Shown: positions 21,993-34,578 of the stretch, one piece after another
Numbering within the stretch: position 1 is the first letter of the stretch
How the letters are laid out: each line of letters opens with the position of its first letter
From: Conidiobolus incongruus B7586
Lineage: Eukaryota; Entomophthoromycota; Entomophthoromycetes; Entomophthorales; Conidiobolaceae
Assembly: GCA_000697335.1 (NCBI GenBank)
Contig: JNEM01012590.1
Location: 1 to 52,292, forward strand
Direction of reading: 5' to 3'
DNA: 52,292 bases
Notes under the pieces: generated by a model
Databases searched by the model: none
The model's input: only the letters and a program-made list of their open reading frames with translations
What the model was told of the DNA's origin: nothing
Translations under genes and position numbers: made by a program

Positions 21993-22760
21993 ATGCATAT
22001 ACTCAGAATAAATTATTCCATTTGGCTACTATGGTTTATATTAATCAATTTCACATCAGCTAAATATCCTAGGGTTGCCAATCCTCGAACTGACATAATT
22101 AGTATCATGCTTGGTGTGATTGCAATGATTGCTGGTTTAGTGTTTCTATTCGCTGGCAAATATTTGATCAAATTTATGATTACAATTGTTGGATTCTTTG
22201 CCATCGCCTTAATTGTATTTGGTATTTCATATTTAATTGTCGATTTTCGATCTTTATCAAAAATAAATTATGTCGCCGTAATAGCGAGTACGATTGTTTT
22301 ATCCATTGTGGGCGGTTTTCTCGCTTGGAAGTTTGAAAAATTTGGCTGTGTGATTTTTGGAATCATATTTGGTATTAGTATAGGTTAGTTCATTACCCGA
22401 ATTAATTTGACAACAAATGTTAATATTCATATATTCATTGTTATTGGATTTGGAGTTGTTGGGTCATTTATTGCAGTGTTATTGATGAAATATGTTATTA
22501 TAGTTGGTACTGCATTTAATGGAGCTCAACTTTTTATGTGCGGTGTTGATTTAATTACAAATACTGATTATCTTCAATTTCGTAAGGTACTTAATGGTAA
22601 AACGATCGCTTCTCCTACACCTCAGGTCTGGGTAATGATGGGATGTACATTACTCTTAACACTTCTGGATTTGCTAGTCCAATGGAAACTGAAGCCCAAA
22701 AACAATGGAAAAGACACATTTAATCAATCACTAATAACCACAAATAGAAATAGTAATTAA
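21993..22760 (+). pseudogene. TMEM198-like (DUF4203) paralogue with one in-frame stop
   Basis: A frame of 256 codons that aligns end to end with the gene at 18769-19500, open apart from one TAG at 22386-22388. Conserved stretches include IWLLWFILIN, GLVFLFAGKYLIKF, GTAFNGAQLFMCGVDLITNT and SPTPQVWVMMG. The stop falls where the intact copy has GTWITRI (here G-stop-FITRI), that is, between transmembrane segments 4 and 5. No splice sites would remove it cleanly. The reading frame on both sides is intact and conserved at the protein level, and no frameshift is seen. So it is a young pseudogene, or a readthrough gene, or the call rests on a base error. The ATG at 21993 aligns with the paralogue's start; an ATG at 21975 would add six residues. 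Codons here are AT-richer than in the intact copy, which suggests weaker selection on expression. Confidence 0.8.
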
Positions 22761-22763
22761 ATT

Positions 22764-24783
22764 TTTACAAAATATTTTATCAAACTTCATTATAAAATTA
22801 ATAAAATATATATACCGAATTTGTCAAAATTATAATATAATTCATTATAAAATCCATTTAATTGAGATAATATGTTCCAAATATTTCAAAATATACAAAT
22901 ATATTACTCTAAAATTTGATAATAATGTCAAGACATTAACAATTGAAATATGATATAAATAGTCCAAATGCACTATGATTGAAAATATTTTGCAAGGCTT
23001 TATAAAGATCATTAATATTGTTATAATGTTTATATGTATTTCAAAAAAATAAACATAATTCAACTTAATGCTTATTCACTAAATGTAAATATACACAAAC
23101 AGTCTATCTTTTACATACTGGCAAGATAGGCGAATATTTAAGTTTGGAAAGCATTTTAATCAGAACATATAATTATATATTTTCAACAGGAAATATCTGT
23201 TATATTCCCACTAACCGATTATCATATTTAATTAGAAAATATTTATAATTGATGATATTATTTTAATAATTTTTATTATTTAATCGGAAAAATCTTTGAA
23301 AATTAATTTATATTTGAATTTCGCCATATAAATAACCTAGTATTGAAAAAATCAATTAATTAATATTTTTTAATATGTATTTAACTCTGAGTAATTATTT
23401 AAAAATATTAATTATTATTAAAACTTATTATATAAAATTTATATATCGTTTATTTGTTTTTACATGAATAAAAATTATTAAATAGATATTTTGGATAATT
23501 ATTTAAGAGTTTGATATTACAATCCACATTTTGGTTCAAGACAATAAAATTGGTATATCAATCACTATACGAAAAGTATATCTAATATTTTGAAATTCAT
23601 ATATTTTATATTATATATTATAAAAAAGTTGGTATATCTTTTCAATTATAGTGCAACGGTAATTTTAATATTTATCAGGTATTGTGACAATGATCTATTT
23701 TTCATAATATAGACCACTATAATGAATAATAGCAATTAATTTATTTACACTTGGAAATCTTTATAATGTTTCTCTATTCATATTGATATCTGAAACATAT
23801 TCTGCATCCATTAAGGTGATTATCAATAAAAATTACCCATAAAATTGATAAACCATTACCTCAATATAGATCTATATAAAATAGAAAACAATAATGATAA
23901 TAACAATAAATGATTGAGTAAAATAACTCATAATTAGATTAATATTTTATCTAATATATTTAATAGTTTTTCAAAAGATAAACCTTAAAAAGTTATATTT
24001 AATATATAGATTAAAAAACTTGTATACCTACATTATTAAAGTTGAAAATTAATATTTTTGTCCGAAACTGAGTTCGGTATTGCTTATTAAAAATCTGTAT
24101 ATTTTATTTAATATAACTAAAATAAATTTAAGCCACAATCAAAAAATTTTCCACCAATATAAATTAATTATTGATCAGTTTCCAGCAACGTTGTTTAAGC
24201 GATATAACCATTAGAGGTAAGTTAGATCATGACCTGTGTTTTATTTTCCATTAATAAGTAATCATGCTTGGATTGTTGAGACAGAATTGTCACAAGTAAT
24301 AAACAATATTCAATTTTTAAAGCCACTGAATTTGATGAGAAGGTCTGCAGGTCGAACTAAAATGGTCTGCAGGTCAATTTTATAGATAATTAAAATTTCG
24401 ATAATTTATGCTCTAAAAATCTAAAGCATTGCACGCGACTTCACATGTTACTTATCATATTTGACACTAAAGTTGCCATATTTTCGGGATGTTTCATATA
24501 GAGCAAAAAAATTAATTGTAAACTGATATATGCCGAAAGCAATGGGAAAAATCGGAATAGAAATTGATATAAAAAAGTAGCAATGACTAAAAGTGACCGT
24601 TTTATTAATTATTCACGCTCTTAAATCATCTGATTAATCAGTTGTCAATTGATATTATTCCATTTTAAATCTTGGATCAATTGATTTGCCTTACTTTTTA
24701 TATACGCAACCAAGCACACTCACATCTTTGCTAAATTCATAATAGGTCACATTTATTATTATTTTTACAATTGATCTTAAGAA
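22764..24783. other. intergenic region
   Basis: About 2 kb of AT-rich DNA. Two copies of GGTCTGCAGGTC lie at 24342-24353 and 24364-24375. A TATATAC-like box near 24700 precedes the citrate synthase start by about 80 nt. No gene or RNA supported. Confidence 0.45.
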
Positions 24784-26980
24784 ATGAGCTATACTCCTAA
24801 GCGCCGTTTAGATAACATAATTGCTCACTTGTCCCTCTCTGAAAATAAGACATTTGCTAAAGAAAAATCAAAGTAGCTTAAACTTATTATCAGGAAAATC
24901 CTTAAACTAATCAAGATTTTTAATCTTAGTCTAGTCCTCGTTGACAAAGGTTCAGGCAAGACTTGGGAAATTGAACACTCTACAGAAACTGGCAAGAGTA
25001 CCAACCTCCAACTCTTCGTTTCTGGGTACTAAGAATTAAGGATACCAAATCACTGATCACTAACCTATATATCAAAATAGTGAAACTGACCAAGCTTTAA
25101 CAGTACTTGACAACAGAACCAAGAAAGTTTATGAAATTCCTATTAAGGACGGAACCATTTCCGCTTCAGCTTTGAAAGCTATCAAAAAGGAAAATAGTGA
25201 TACTGATGGTTTAAGGTATGTATATTAGCTTAATATTACCCAGCCCCTTGTTAATATATTATTTTAGAGTTTACGACCCTGGTAAATTTTAATTTTCTCT
25301 GTTAATATAACCGGATCATTTTTCGTCTGATACTTTAATAGGTTTTCTCAACACCGCAGTTTGTGAATCCGCTATTACTTTCATTGATGGTGACAAGGGT
25401 ATTTTACATTATAGAGGTTACCCTATCGAAGAATTGGCTGAAAAGTCTTCATTCTTGGAAGTTGCTTACCTTTTGATTTATGGAGATCTTCCCACTAAAG
25501 TATGATTAGTTTTATTTTGTATATGACTTTAAAACTAATACATATGTTGTATAGGATCAATTTGAATACTTTTCAAATGAAGTTCTGCAGCACACTATCC
25601 TCCACACTAACGTCACTAAACTAATGAGCTCTTTTAACTATGATGCTCATCCTATGGGAATGTTCATCAGGTATTTTCACTTAAATTTCACTATTGCAAC
25701 ATCTAAACTAATATATTTAGTGGTATTTCTGCTATGTCCACTTTTGTCCCTGATGCCAATCCTTCCCTCAGGGTACATTTGGCATTTACCATAACGATAT
25801 TTGAGCTAACAAATTTAACTTAGGGTTCTGATCTTTATGCTGTCAACACTGAAGCCATGGACAAGCAAATCATCAGAATTTTGGGTAAAGTAACCACCAT
25901 GGCAGCTATATCCTATCGCCATCGTATTGGAAGGCCTTATAACTTGCCCCAAAACAACATGGGCTACACTGAAAACTTTTTGTACATGATGGACCATATG
26001 GCTGAACCCAGCTATCGTCCTAATCCTAAGCTTGTTAAAGCTTTAGACATCTTGTTCATTCTACATGTGGGATTTTAAGATCATATCGAAATTTGGCATG
26101 TTGCTAATATTGACTAATTTAGGCTGATCATGAATTGAATTGCTCTACTGCCGCTATGCGCCATATTGGTTCTAGCCGTGTTGATCCTTACAGGTTTGTC
26201 TTCATCACATAATTAGAAATCACTGATCTAAACAAACACTGTTATATAGTGCTATCGCTGGTGCTGCTTCTGCTTTATATGGTCCCCTTCATGGAGGCGC
26301 CAATGAGGTAAATATTTTTTTTATAAATTGAAGATCCAACCTAAAACGTTAACTAGGCTGTATTAAGAATGTTAGAAGACATTGGCTCAGTTGAAGCCAT
26401 TCCCACTTTCCTCCAACAAGTCAAGAACCGTCAAAAGAAATTGATGGGATTCGGTCATCGTGTCTACAAGAACTACGATCCTCGTGCCAAACTCATCCGC
26501 AAAACCGCTTACGAAGTTTTTGAAGTTTGTGGCCGCGAACCCCTTATCGATGTCGCTATCGCTTTGGAACAAGCTGCTCTCAATGACGAGTTCTTCGTCA
26601 AGCGCAAGCTCTATCCTAACGTTGACTTCTACTCTGGTCTCATTTATAAGGCTATGGGCTTCCCCACCGACTTCTTCCCCGTACTCTTCGCCATTCCGCG
26701 TGTTGCTGGTTGGTTAGCTCACTGGAAGGAATCTTATGCCTCAAAGGACGGTAAAATCTGGCGTCCTCGTCAAGTCTACATTGGTCATGGCAAGCGTCCC
26801 TACCTTCCCATCGAATTGAGAAATGACGACAATGTCAAGGCTCAATCTTTAACTAAGATGGCTACTGTAAGCTCTATTATAATTTATTTCTTTTGCTTAT
26901 TATTAACTTTGATTTTTTAGTATCAAACTCGCAAGAGATCATCAGTTGCCATTATCGACGACAAAGAAGGAAAATTATAA
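24784..26980 (+). CDS. type II citrate synthase, twelve exons
   Basis: Exons (by eye): 24784-24872, 24930-25025, 25081-25215, 25268-25281, 25342-25499, 25555-25670, 25721-25772, 25824-26066, 26123-26193, 26250-26307, 26357-26866, 26921-26980. They join in frame to 533 residues; the eleven introns are 49-60 nt. The enzyme condenses acetyl-CoA with oxaloacetate to give citrate. The catalytic triad is intact: H339 (GPLHGGANE), H378 ([14 protein letters not shown]) and D434 (PNVDFYSG). The sequence is of the bacterial GltA/plant glyoxysomal type (for example [48 protein letters not shown]). The C terminus KEGKL resembles a weak PTS1 signal, so a peroxisomal (glyoxylate cycle) location is possible. 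Odd points: exon 4 is only 14 nt, the donor after exon 8 is GTGGGA, and residues 1-62 precede the usual family start. Family is certain; the N-terminal exons are less certain. Confidence 0.92.
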
Positions 26981-27895
26981 TATAGCTATATAACCATTAT
27001 AATTTAAAATCGAATCAAATTGACCAAATTGTCAAATAAATAATAATAATAACTCATTAAATGCGTCATTATTAGCCTTGTTATTTTTTCATTATAGATA
27101 TGCATGCTACTATTTTAATTTTTATATCTTGTTAATACTATTTCAAATGATGTTTATAATTTCAATCAATTGTTTTTTAATATTTTGAATTATGAATTCA
27201 GTAGATATAGACAAATAAAAAAGTTTATCAATAATAAAAATTGTGTTACTAAATACGCTAATTATCTGATCTTTTATATTCTATGATAATTAAATGTAAA
27301 TTTATTATTGGGTTTAGTATTATAATTCTATCATTCAAGATTCATAGATTCAGTAATAATCGATATTTGAGTATGTATCAGTGATTCTGAGTAATGGATT
27401 TTTTATGAATATGATTAAAATAAAATATTTGACTGATTATTTTGAAATTTTTAGTTTTAATATATAGTATAAAACTTTATAAATGATGATATTAATATCC
27501 AAAATTAAAATATTTAAATTTATATATAATATATATTTGTTGAATTATTATCATAGTTGATTTGTTAACTGTGAATTTAAATATATTTAATTTAATATAA
27601 TAAAATAATAATGAATTAGAATGCCATCCTTATAATCAAGTTAATTTAACAAAGTTTTTATCAAATAATAGTATAACAAAATTGTTAATCATTTATTTCT
27701 TTGTAATGATATTATTATATAATAAATTAGATTATAAGTAATATTAACTATATTATACATGATAGACTTAAACTTGAAAAGGGATAAACCTTAAATATAA
27801 TGTAACAATTTATATATTTTTGAATATTAATTTATTGAATATTACTAAAAAATTACAAGACAAAAAATATAAAATTGTTGATTATAGTGATGATA
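26981..27895. other. intergenic AT-rich DNA
   Basis: Downstream region of citrate synthase grading into a very AT-rich desert. No gene seen. Confidence 0.4.
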
Positions 27896-28730
27896 TCATA
27901 ATAAATAAAATTATTAAATCTTAAATTATTATCTTAAATTTAAAAAAATAAGAAATTTTTTAATTTTTAATTTTTCAAATATATTATTAATTTTAAATAA
28001 ACAAAATAAATATATAATAAATAAAAAATTATATAGTCTTAAATTATATATAGGTATATAATAACTCTTTTGATTATGAAATTAAATTTTTAAAATTGAT
28101 TATTTAATTTAATTATATTTGAATAAAATAATAATGATCAAAAGTTTTTGATTTTGAAATTAATAAAACTGAGCTATAAACCATTTAAAATTGTTTAAAA
28201 TTCACAAGTAATTTTTGGTAATAGAATATTATTTAAATTAACTGTTTATTATTAAATATAATATTTTAAAGTTAAAAAGAAATTTTTTATAATTTATTAA
28301 AATCTAGAGAACTAATTTTAATTATTATTTTTTCAATTATTAAAAAAGTTAAAAGAAATATATTAAAAGATATTTTTTAATTTTAGTTAAAAAATTGTCA
28401 AGATAATATAATATTAGTCTTATAAATAATTTATATATTTTAAACTTTAAACTTAAATTAATTAATAAAAATATAAAATAAATACTTTATAATTTAATTA
28501 AAGTTTAGAAAAAAACTTAATTAATTATTGCTAAATAAAACCTACTTAAATATTACTAAAAATTAAAGCTTTTATAATAAATTATTATAATAAATAAATC
28601 TTAAATCATTTTATATAATCATTGATTAAAATATAAATATTAAATTAAATTAAATTAAATAAATTTTATATAAATTTTTTTAAAAATATTTTATTAATTA
28701 GTAAATTTTAAATATTATAAAAAATTATAA
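27896..28730. repeat. decayed AT-rich repeat, copy related to 45415-46119
   Basis: Nearly pure A/T, yet several blocks read in the same order and direction as in 45415-46119, for instance TTTTTCAAATATATTAT near 27974 and 45450, and a TTAAACTTAAATTAAT block near 28447 and 45918. This is more than composition alone would give over such long blocks, but alignment of low-complexity DNA by eye is weak evidence. It may be an old transposon whose family can no longer be read. Confidence 0.4.
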
Positions 28731-29230
28731 TTTCATATTCTATTCTTATTTAATTCATGCAAAAAATTAATTAATAGTAATTTTTATATTATTTTTTAAA
28801 TAAAATTATTTTTAATCAGTATTATTAATATAATTTAAGAAAACTTATAATTTTATATAATAATTGCAAAATATATAAATTTAAAGTTATAAAAATTTTC
28901 TAATTAAAAATAACTAGAGAAAACTACCACATCTAGTATATTTTTTAGACTATAACTTATATAATTATAATTGCTTTAAGTAATCAAAAAATTAGCTTAC
29001 AAAGAAAGTTTCTACAAAAGAATTTAATTAGTTTATAAAATATCAAATTTTAATCTTTAATAAAAAAAATTTATTTTCAATGTTAGAAATTTGTTAAAAA
29101 TATAGCAAAACATTATTAATAATAAAAAAACTATTAATTTTATATTATATTATTATTTTTATATATTATATATCAAAACAATTATTTTTAATTAGAAAAA
29201 ATCCCTATTATATAAAATACAAAGTAATAA
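28731..29230. other. AT desert
   Basis: A/T-only-like sequence between the decayed repeat and the inverted-repeat arm. Nothing recognisable. Confidence 0.4.
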
Positions 29231-29817
29231 TTACCTATAAAATTGAGTTACTTAGTTGAATTGATATAATAATCTATATTCATTTGATTGATCTTGATTC
29301 AATTCTCCTTGGGTGCATCTGATCAATCATATAGCTTGAATGGATTGTGCAAAAATATTTTGACATTTGTTATGCCTATTATACAATATATAAATCAAAA
29401 AAATAGTGAAAAATCAAGCTATATCAGTGTTCCATTGGTTTAAGATCATATTGTTCAATTGATTGGCCAATTCCCAAAAATTGACCAATGAATTAAATAA
29501 ATGCATTAAGAATAATAAACTCTAACTTGATTGTAAAAAAAGAGTAAAATGACTGATGATAAATGAAAAAATCTGTCTTGACTATCGCCTCATATCTTTT
29601 AAATAGCTATAAATTATTATACGCATATCATATCATATTAGATATATAAAAGTGTATTATTGAATTGATAATACTGTTAATATTCAGTTGTTTTAAATTT
29701 TTATTTGATAGTAAGTGTATATAATCATTATATGTTTTAATATATATCCTTATTCTTTAATAAGCGCTGAAACTTTATTTGAAATGAATATTGATATGTT
29801 ACTCATGTATAAACTGA
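29231..29817 (+). repeat. inverted-repeat arm A (SINE-like, tRNA-like head)
   Basis: About 587 bp that recur in reverse complement at 38384-38971 with about a dozen differences, all near the two ends; the central 370 bp or so are identical. The first 80 bp resemble a Pol III internal promoter: an A-box-like stretch near 29249 (clearer in arm B as TTGCTTAGTTGA) and a B-box-like stretch near 29295 (GGTTCAATTCT in arm B). No open frame longer than chance, no terminal repeats and no target duplication found. The length is large for a SINE, so the class is open. Confidence 0.75.
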
Positions 29818-30285
29818 GATTATTTGTTTTGAATTTTTCAAGTATATTGATTTGAATTTCATTAAATGAATCTGAAGTGTCTCAAAATTATACTGAAAAA
29901 AGCAAATTTGAATAATTACTGATATACCATTAATATAGATTTGTGATTAAAAACTAAAGGGTGATTTTTAAAATATACATATAAAAAATTCAAAAGTTAT
30001 GGTAAATATCAGTACAAATTATTTATTACTGAATAGATTTATTTTATATAAAATATGTTTTTTATTGAAAATCAATAAAAATAATTGAAGAGTTAGAAAT
30101 TAAACATTTGATAAATTTAATTGAAATATAATTGTTGATAACAGTTAATCAATTTTAATATACAATACCTTTAAAAGCGTGATGCTTCACAATAATTAAA
30201 TAATATTATTTAAAACGATTCAATTAAATATTAAATAACGATCAAAAACTAATACAAAATACCTTTTAAAGCGATAATATTAAAA
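29818..30285. other. intergenic AT-rich DNA
   Basis: About 470 bp between the repeat arm and the MCM8 pseudogene. Nothing recognised. Confidence 0.4.
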
Positions 30286-32803
30286 TCAATCAACCGAACT
30301 AGAACTCAGCTGAAAGATGTTACTGCCTTTTTTGAATAAAAAGGTTTGATTGTTAAGTCCTATAAAAATCACGAAAACCGCTAATAAAATATAAATTTAT
30401 ATCTATCGTGAAATTAGGATATTGGTGGTGATAATGTATGGGATGAGGAGCTACCTTACGCAATTTGATTGAATTTGTTAAATTTAAAAGGGTTGCTTTG
30501 GTACTCTTCTGCTAACTCGCTAAATTTGTGTAGGAATCTAATTTAGAGTTAGTATAATGTTTTATCGCATAATTGATTATAATGTACTTGATTACTGACT
30601 TGGTCTCTTTTACTCATTACAGTATCGTGTTAAAAACTTTGGAAATGGGAGTTTTCTACTTCGTCCTCATAGGTATCAAACAAGCTATGGTTTATTAGTT
30701 CAATGACATCTTTGGCATCTGATTCAGTGGCAGTATTCTTTAATTTCTCTTTTGCTCTAGCTTCTGCCAATCAAATCAAAGATTTCAACTGTCTCGTGGT
30801 AATAGATGTGGAATCAATAGGCTGGTGCTTTTTGCGAAGCTCCAAATAAATTTTTTGAAGACAACGGCAGCCTACAAAGTTGGATGGATGGCAATGATTT
30901 CTAACGTATGCAATATACTTTCTTAATATTTGACCAGGAACTAAGTTCATCTTTGCTTCAGGTTTATGACATAATTTCAAGTATAAATCAGAAACATTGT
31001 TTCCAAATTCCAGGATTTCTATATTAAAATTTCTTTCTATATTGGCATATTCTGTTCCTCTCGTTGAATGCATTTGCATATTATGATTTAAGAGGTATTC
31101 ATCCCGTAGTTGGTTGGGTTTATCTAGAAACATAAATAAAACATCTAAATGAGATAATAGTGGATGATTCATTTTCAAAATTCCAGAAACAGTTTTGGCC
31201 TTATTATAATGGCCACCTGCTGGACTGGCTGCTGCAATAATACTTGTTCTAGCTGGCAAAGTACAAGCGATACCACCTTTTGCTATAATGATACTTTGTT
31301 GTTCCATAACTTCCAATGGTGTAATATGTTCATTTGTCATTTTATCGAATTCGTCAATACAGCAGGTACCTTGATTGCCTAAAACCAAAGCACCAGCTTC
31401 AAGTGCAAAATCATTAGAATCTGCTTCCTTAGCCAAAGTTACAGTCAAACCACTTGAAGACACGCCACTGGCACCACTAACATAAACACCTCGAGGTGCC
31501 AAATTTTTCGCAGCCACAAGAATTTGTCTTTACTCAAGACCTGGATCACCCACGATCAATACGTATGAATCACCACGAATCGAAATATCTCCTTTAGTGT
31601 ATTTCTTCGCCTTCCATCAAAAAGTGATAATAGCATACCTGCTTTAACCAATTCATGACCGAAAATTTTTGGACAAAACGAATTTACTTAATTTAAATAG
31701 TTCAGGTTCCCTCTAGAGAGCGTTGAAGAATTTCAAATCTTTATCTGAAAACTTGATGATAACTTGAAAATTGGTATCGGGATCTCAATATCAAGGATTA
31801 TCGTCACCAGCTTGAGATTCTGAAGCTTTAGAAATATTGATGAGACCCAAATAAGCTGTAAAAATGGTATTAGCAGTATTTTGTCTAAAGTTTCCCTCGC
31901 TATTTTGGTGCACTTTTATTGGACCTGTTCAAAAGATTGTATCGCCTGGAGACGCCCGATCTACCAGATAATTGATCAATCCGCTATCGACAGCTTTTGG
32001 AACTCTTCTCAAATCGTCGGAATTATTGTTGGTATTCTCCTGGATTTTCAGGGTCTGGGAATCGATTGTAACGGTTTGGGGACTGTATCGATTCGGTTCG
32101 AAAACTTTGGTATTACTCCCTCTCGTAGAACATTTTGAGGGGTAACTGTATTTACCATCCAGAAATTTGGCAGCTGTTGTGGTCCTGCGCTTAATACAGT
32201 CGAAAGCCATTTGAATTACCAATAATTTTACAGATGATGCGCAAATGACTAAAAACAATTATAAATATTAGGTAACTTGAAAATATAAAAAAAATGCTAG
32301 GTCCTTTAATGATAACCAATTTATAAATGAAACCAGATTTAATCTCATTGAATGAATAAAACGGTCTATACTGAAAAATTTTGAATATTTACCAGTTTCA
32401 ACTCTGCAATATCCAAGCTATGTAAAGGTTCCTTAGCCTTACTGACATAAAATTAACAAATTATCAATATAGTATACCGAATAAATTAAAATCTTGAATT
32501 ATCTTATGAATTTGATATTTTAAACATGCTAAATTCACTTTGACCTGCTGTAGAAACAGCTCAAAGTCCCTTGGCCTTTAGGATGATATAAAAAATTGTA
32601 AAATCCATTGTACAAATACTATAATGCTCGATTTCATTATAGTCAACGATCAGAATCTTTTCATCGATTAATGTTTGTATGGTTTTGAGATGGTTTCCAG
32701 CCTCACGAAATTCGAAATATTCATTATTTATAAATGTAGTTTGGCATCTAAATTCAAAGGTTTCGAATATCTTTTTCTTTTGTTGTGTTTTGTGTTTTTG
32801 CAT
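30286..32803 (-). pseudogene. MCM8: MCM8 DNA helicase pseudogene
   Basis: Relic of the AAA+ helicase MCM8, which acts with MCM9 in homologous recombination. The best-kept block (31517-30771) reads APRGVYVSGA, GLTVTLAKEAD, DFALEAGALVLG, the Walker B/DEFDKM motif and GGHYNKAKTVSGILKM, all MCM8-like. The pieces run in order from an N-terminal region (32803 down) through the OB/zinc region (32258-31929, with PDGKYS-like DGKYSYPSKC and TVTIDSQTLKIQE) to a winged-helix C terminus ending near 30286. Damage: the Walker A region reads GDPGLE followed by a stop at the position of the essential Lys; the arginine-finger motif SRFD is SHLD; the zinc-binding Cys pairs are incomplete; a TGA stop falls after TTRQLKSLI; frame changes and stops occur between blocks. 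No set of introns explains these losses. The gene is therefore dead in this copy, though recognisable along most of its length. Confidence 0.85.
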
Positions 32804-34578
32804 ATATGTTGATTTTGTGTTTGGTTTATTGATTGTATATACTTTGCTTTATTATTTGATAGGGATTATTATTAAGGGTTCATTTGAATTTTATATCAAT
32901 TTTTCAATCACGAATTCAGTTTTATATTTAGCTTTTACTAAAATGCATTAAAAATATGGGATTTTTGAATTGATGATCAGAAAAAGATTATTTTGATTAT
33001 CAAATCATCTTAATTATTTTCATTTTATTATAAATAGGGTAATCAATTGAATTTATTAAATAGAATCACAAGTAGATTTGTTAATATAATAATTCAATAA
33101 AAATATCATCAAAAACTAAAATAATTTTTAAATAAAAATCCTAAATATGAAATATATATATATCACTTTTCAAATATTAGATAGTGTTGAGATAGCTAAT
33201 GCACTATCTGGGGTGGGTTTGGGCAACCAGTAATAGTGTTCATCAAGTTTATTTACTAAATATACTGCCATCAACACTGAGATGATTTTGTAAGTCATCT
33301 AAAGTTTAAGTCCAACAATCATTCCAAAAGCCTTGTGAAACAGAGTTATAATTAATAAGGTCACATACAAGGTAGTATAAAAAGGAATTGATAATGGTAG
33401 CATGTTATTTGAAACATCCTCTATCTTTGGTGGAGATGGTATCAACCTATTCCACATTAAATTATTCATTGAAATGTTAAGTTATAAAGTGATATTAATA
33501 TACAAGGGTCTTATTGTTATTGTTAAGAGACGTTGTAATAGTTGTTGGTGGTTAAACCCAGCATAGTGTAGAGGAAAACTTAAATTGGATATGATGTAAG
33601 CAATTTAATATATTGATGAGTTTATTTAGGCTTCGAATATATTAGTTAATGTGTATATATTAGATAATATAGATTAGTCATTTCAATATAACTATGATAA
33701 TAATAATAATAATCACATTTCTTAGAATGATAGTGATTAAAAATAATCAAAGAAAAGATTGTGAGATATTGAGAGGAAGAGGAAGAGCCATGTTTACTAA
33801 TTGAATTAATGTTAATTATATTATTAAATTAGTGTTAAAAGTATAAATTACTTAGTTAATTAAAAGTCAGTATAAACATAGAGTTTTATATAAGAATTTG
33901 AGGAATTAGTCTCTCAACTGATGTTTCACTTAAGATTAGATCCTTAAGTGAATTAGGTTATATATAGTATATAAGACAAGTTATAATTTACTAATCAATT
34001 TTTGATAATATTAATAAACTTAAAATATAAAATTAGAAACCAATAGGTTACTAATCCTACAGAAGAAAACTCAGTTATTAATAATTTATTGAATAATTAT
34101 TAATTATTACTAGAGTTTAAATACAATTCGTAAAATGTATTGAAAGTGATAAAATTTTATAAAGGATAATTAGAAATGGATTGAAATAATTGTAAAGGTT
34201 AACAGTTTAAAGCAGATAGCCAAAAATAATTTGATTTATATATTCATAACAAATATTTCAAGCTTTAAATGATATAAATGATAACAAAAGGATGTGTATA
34301 TAATTAACTGATTGTGATAATCAATGTAGATTGATTTTATTTATATTCTTTTTGGATATTAAATAAAAGATTTCAAATCACTTGTAAGATCTATCAAATT
34401 CAATAACTATAAATTTTGAAATATTTTTGGATTGATATTTAATGATCAGTTATCATCTTTTCAATATATTTTTTGATTATAAAACCAATTTTTTAAATAA
34501 CGATTATATTCTTTGGATAAGGTATGCTGATTCAATTTATTTGATTTATTGATGAGGTTAAACAAAAATCATTGAATT
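32804..34578. other. intergenic region
   Basis: About 1.8 kb. A patch of higher GC lies near 33200-33570 (GGGGTGGGTTTGGGCAACCAG at its start) without a long open frame or recognisable RNA. The rest is AT-rich. No gene supported. Confidence 0.45.
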
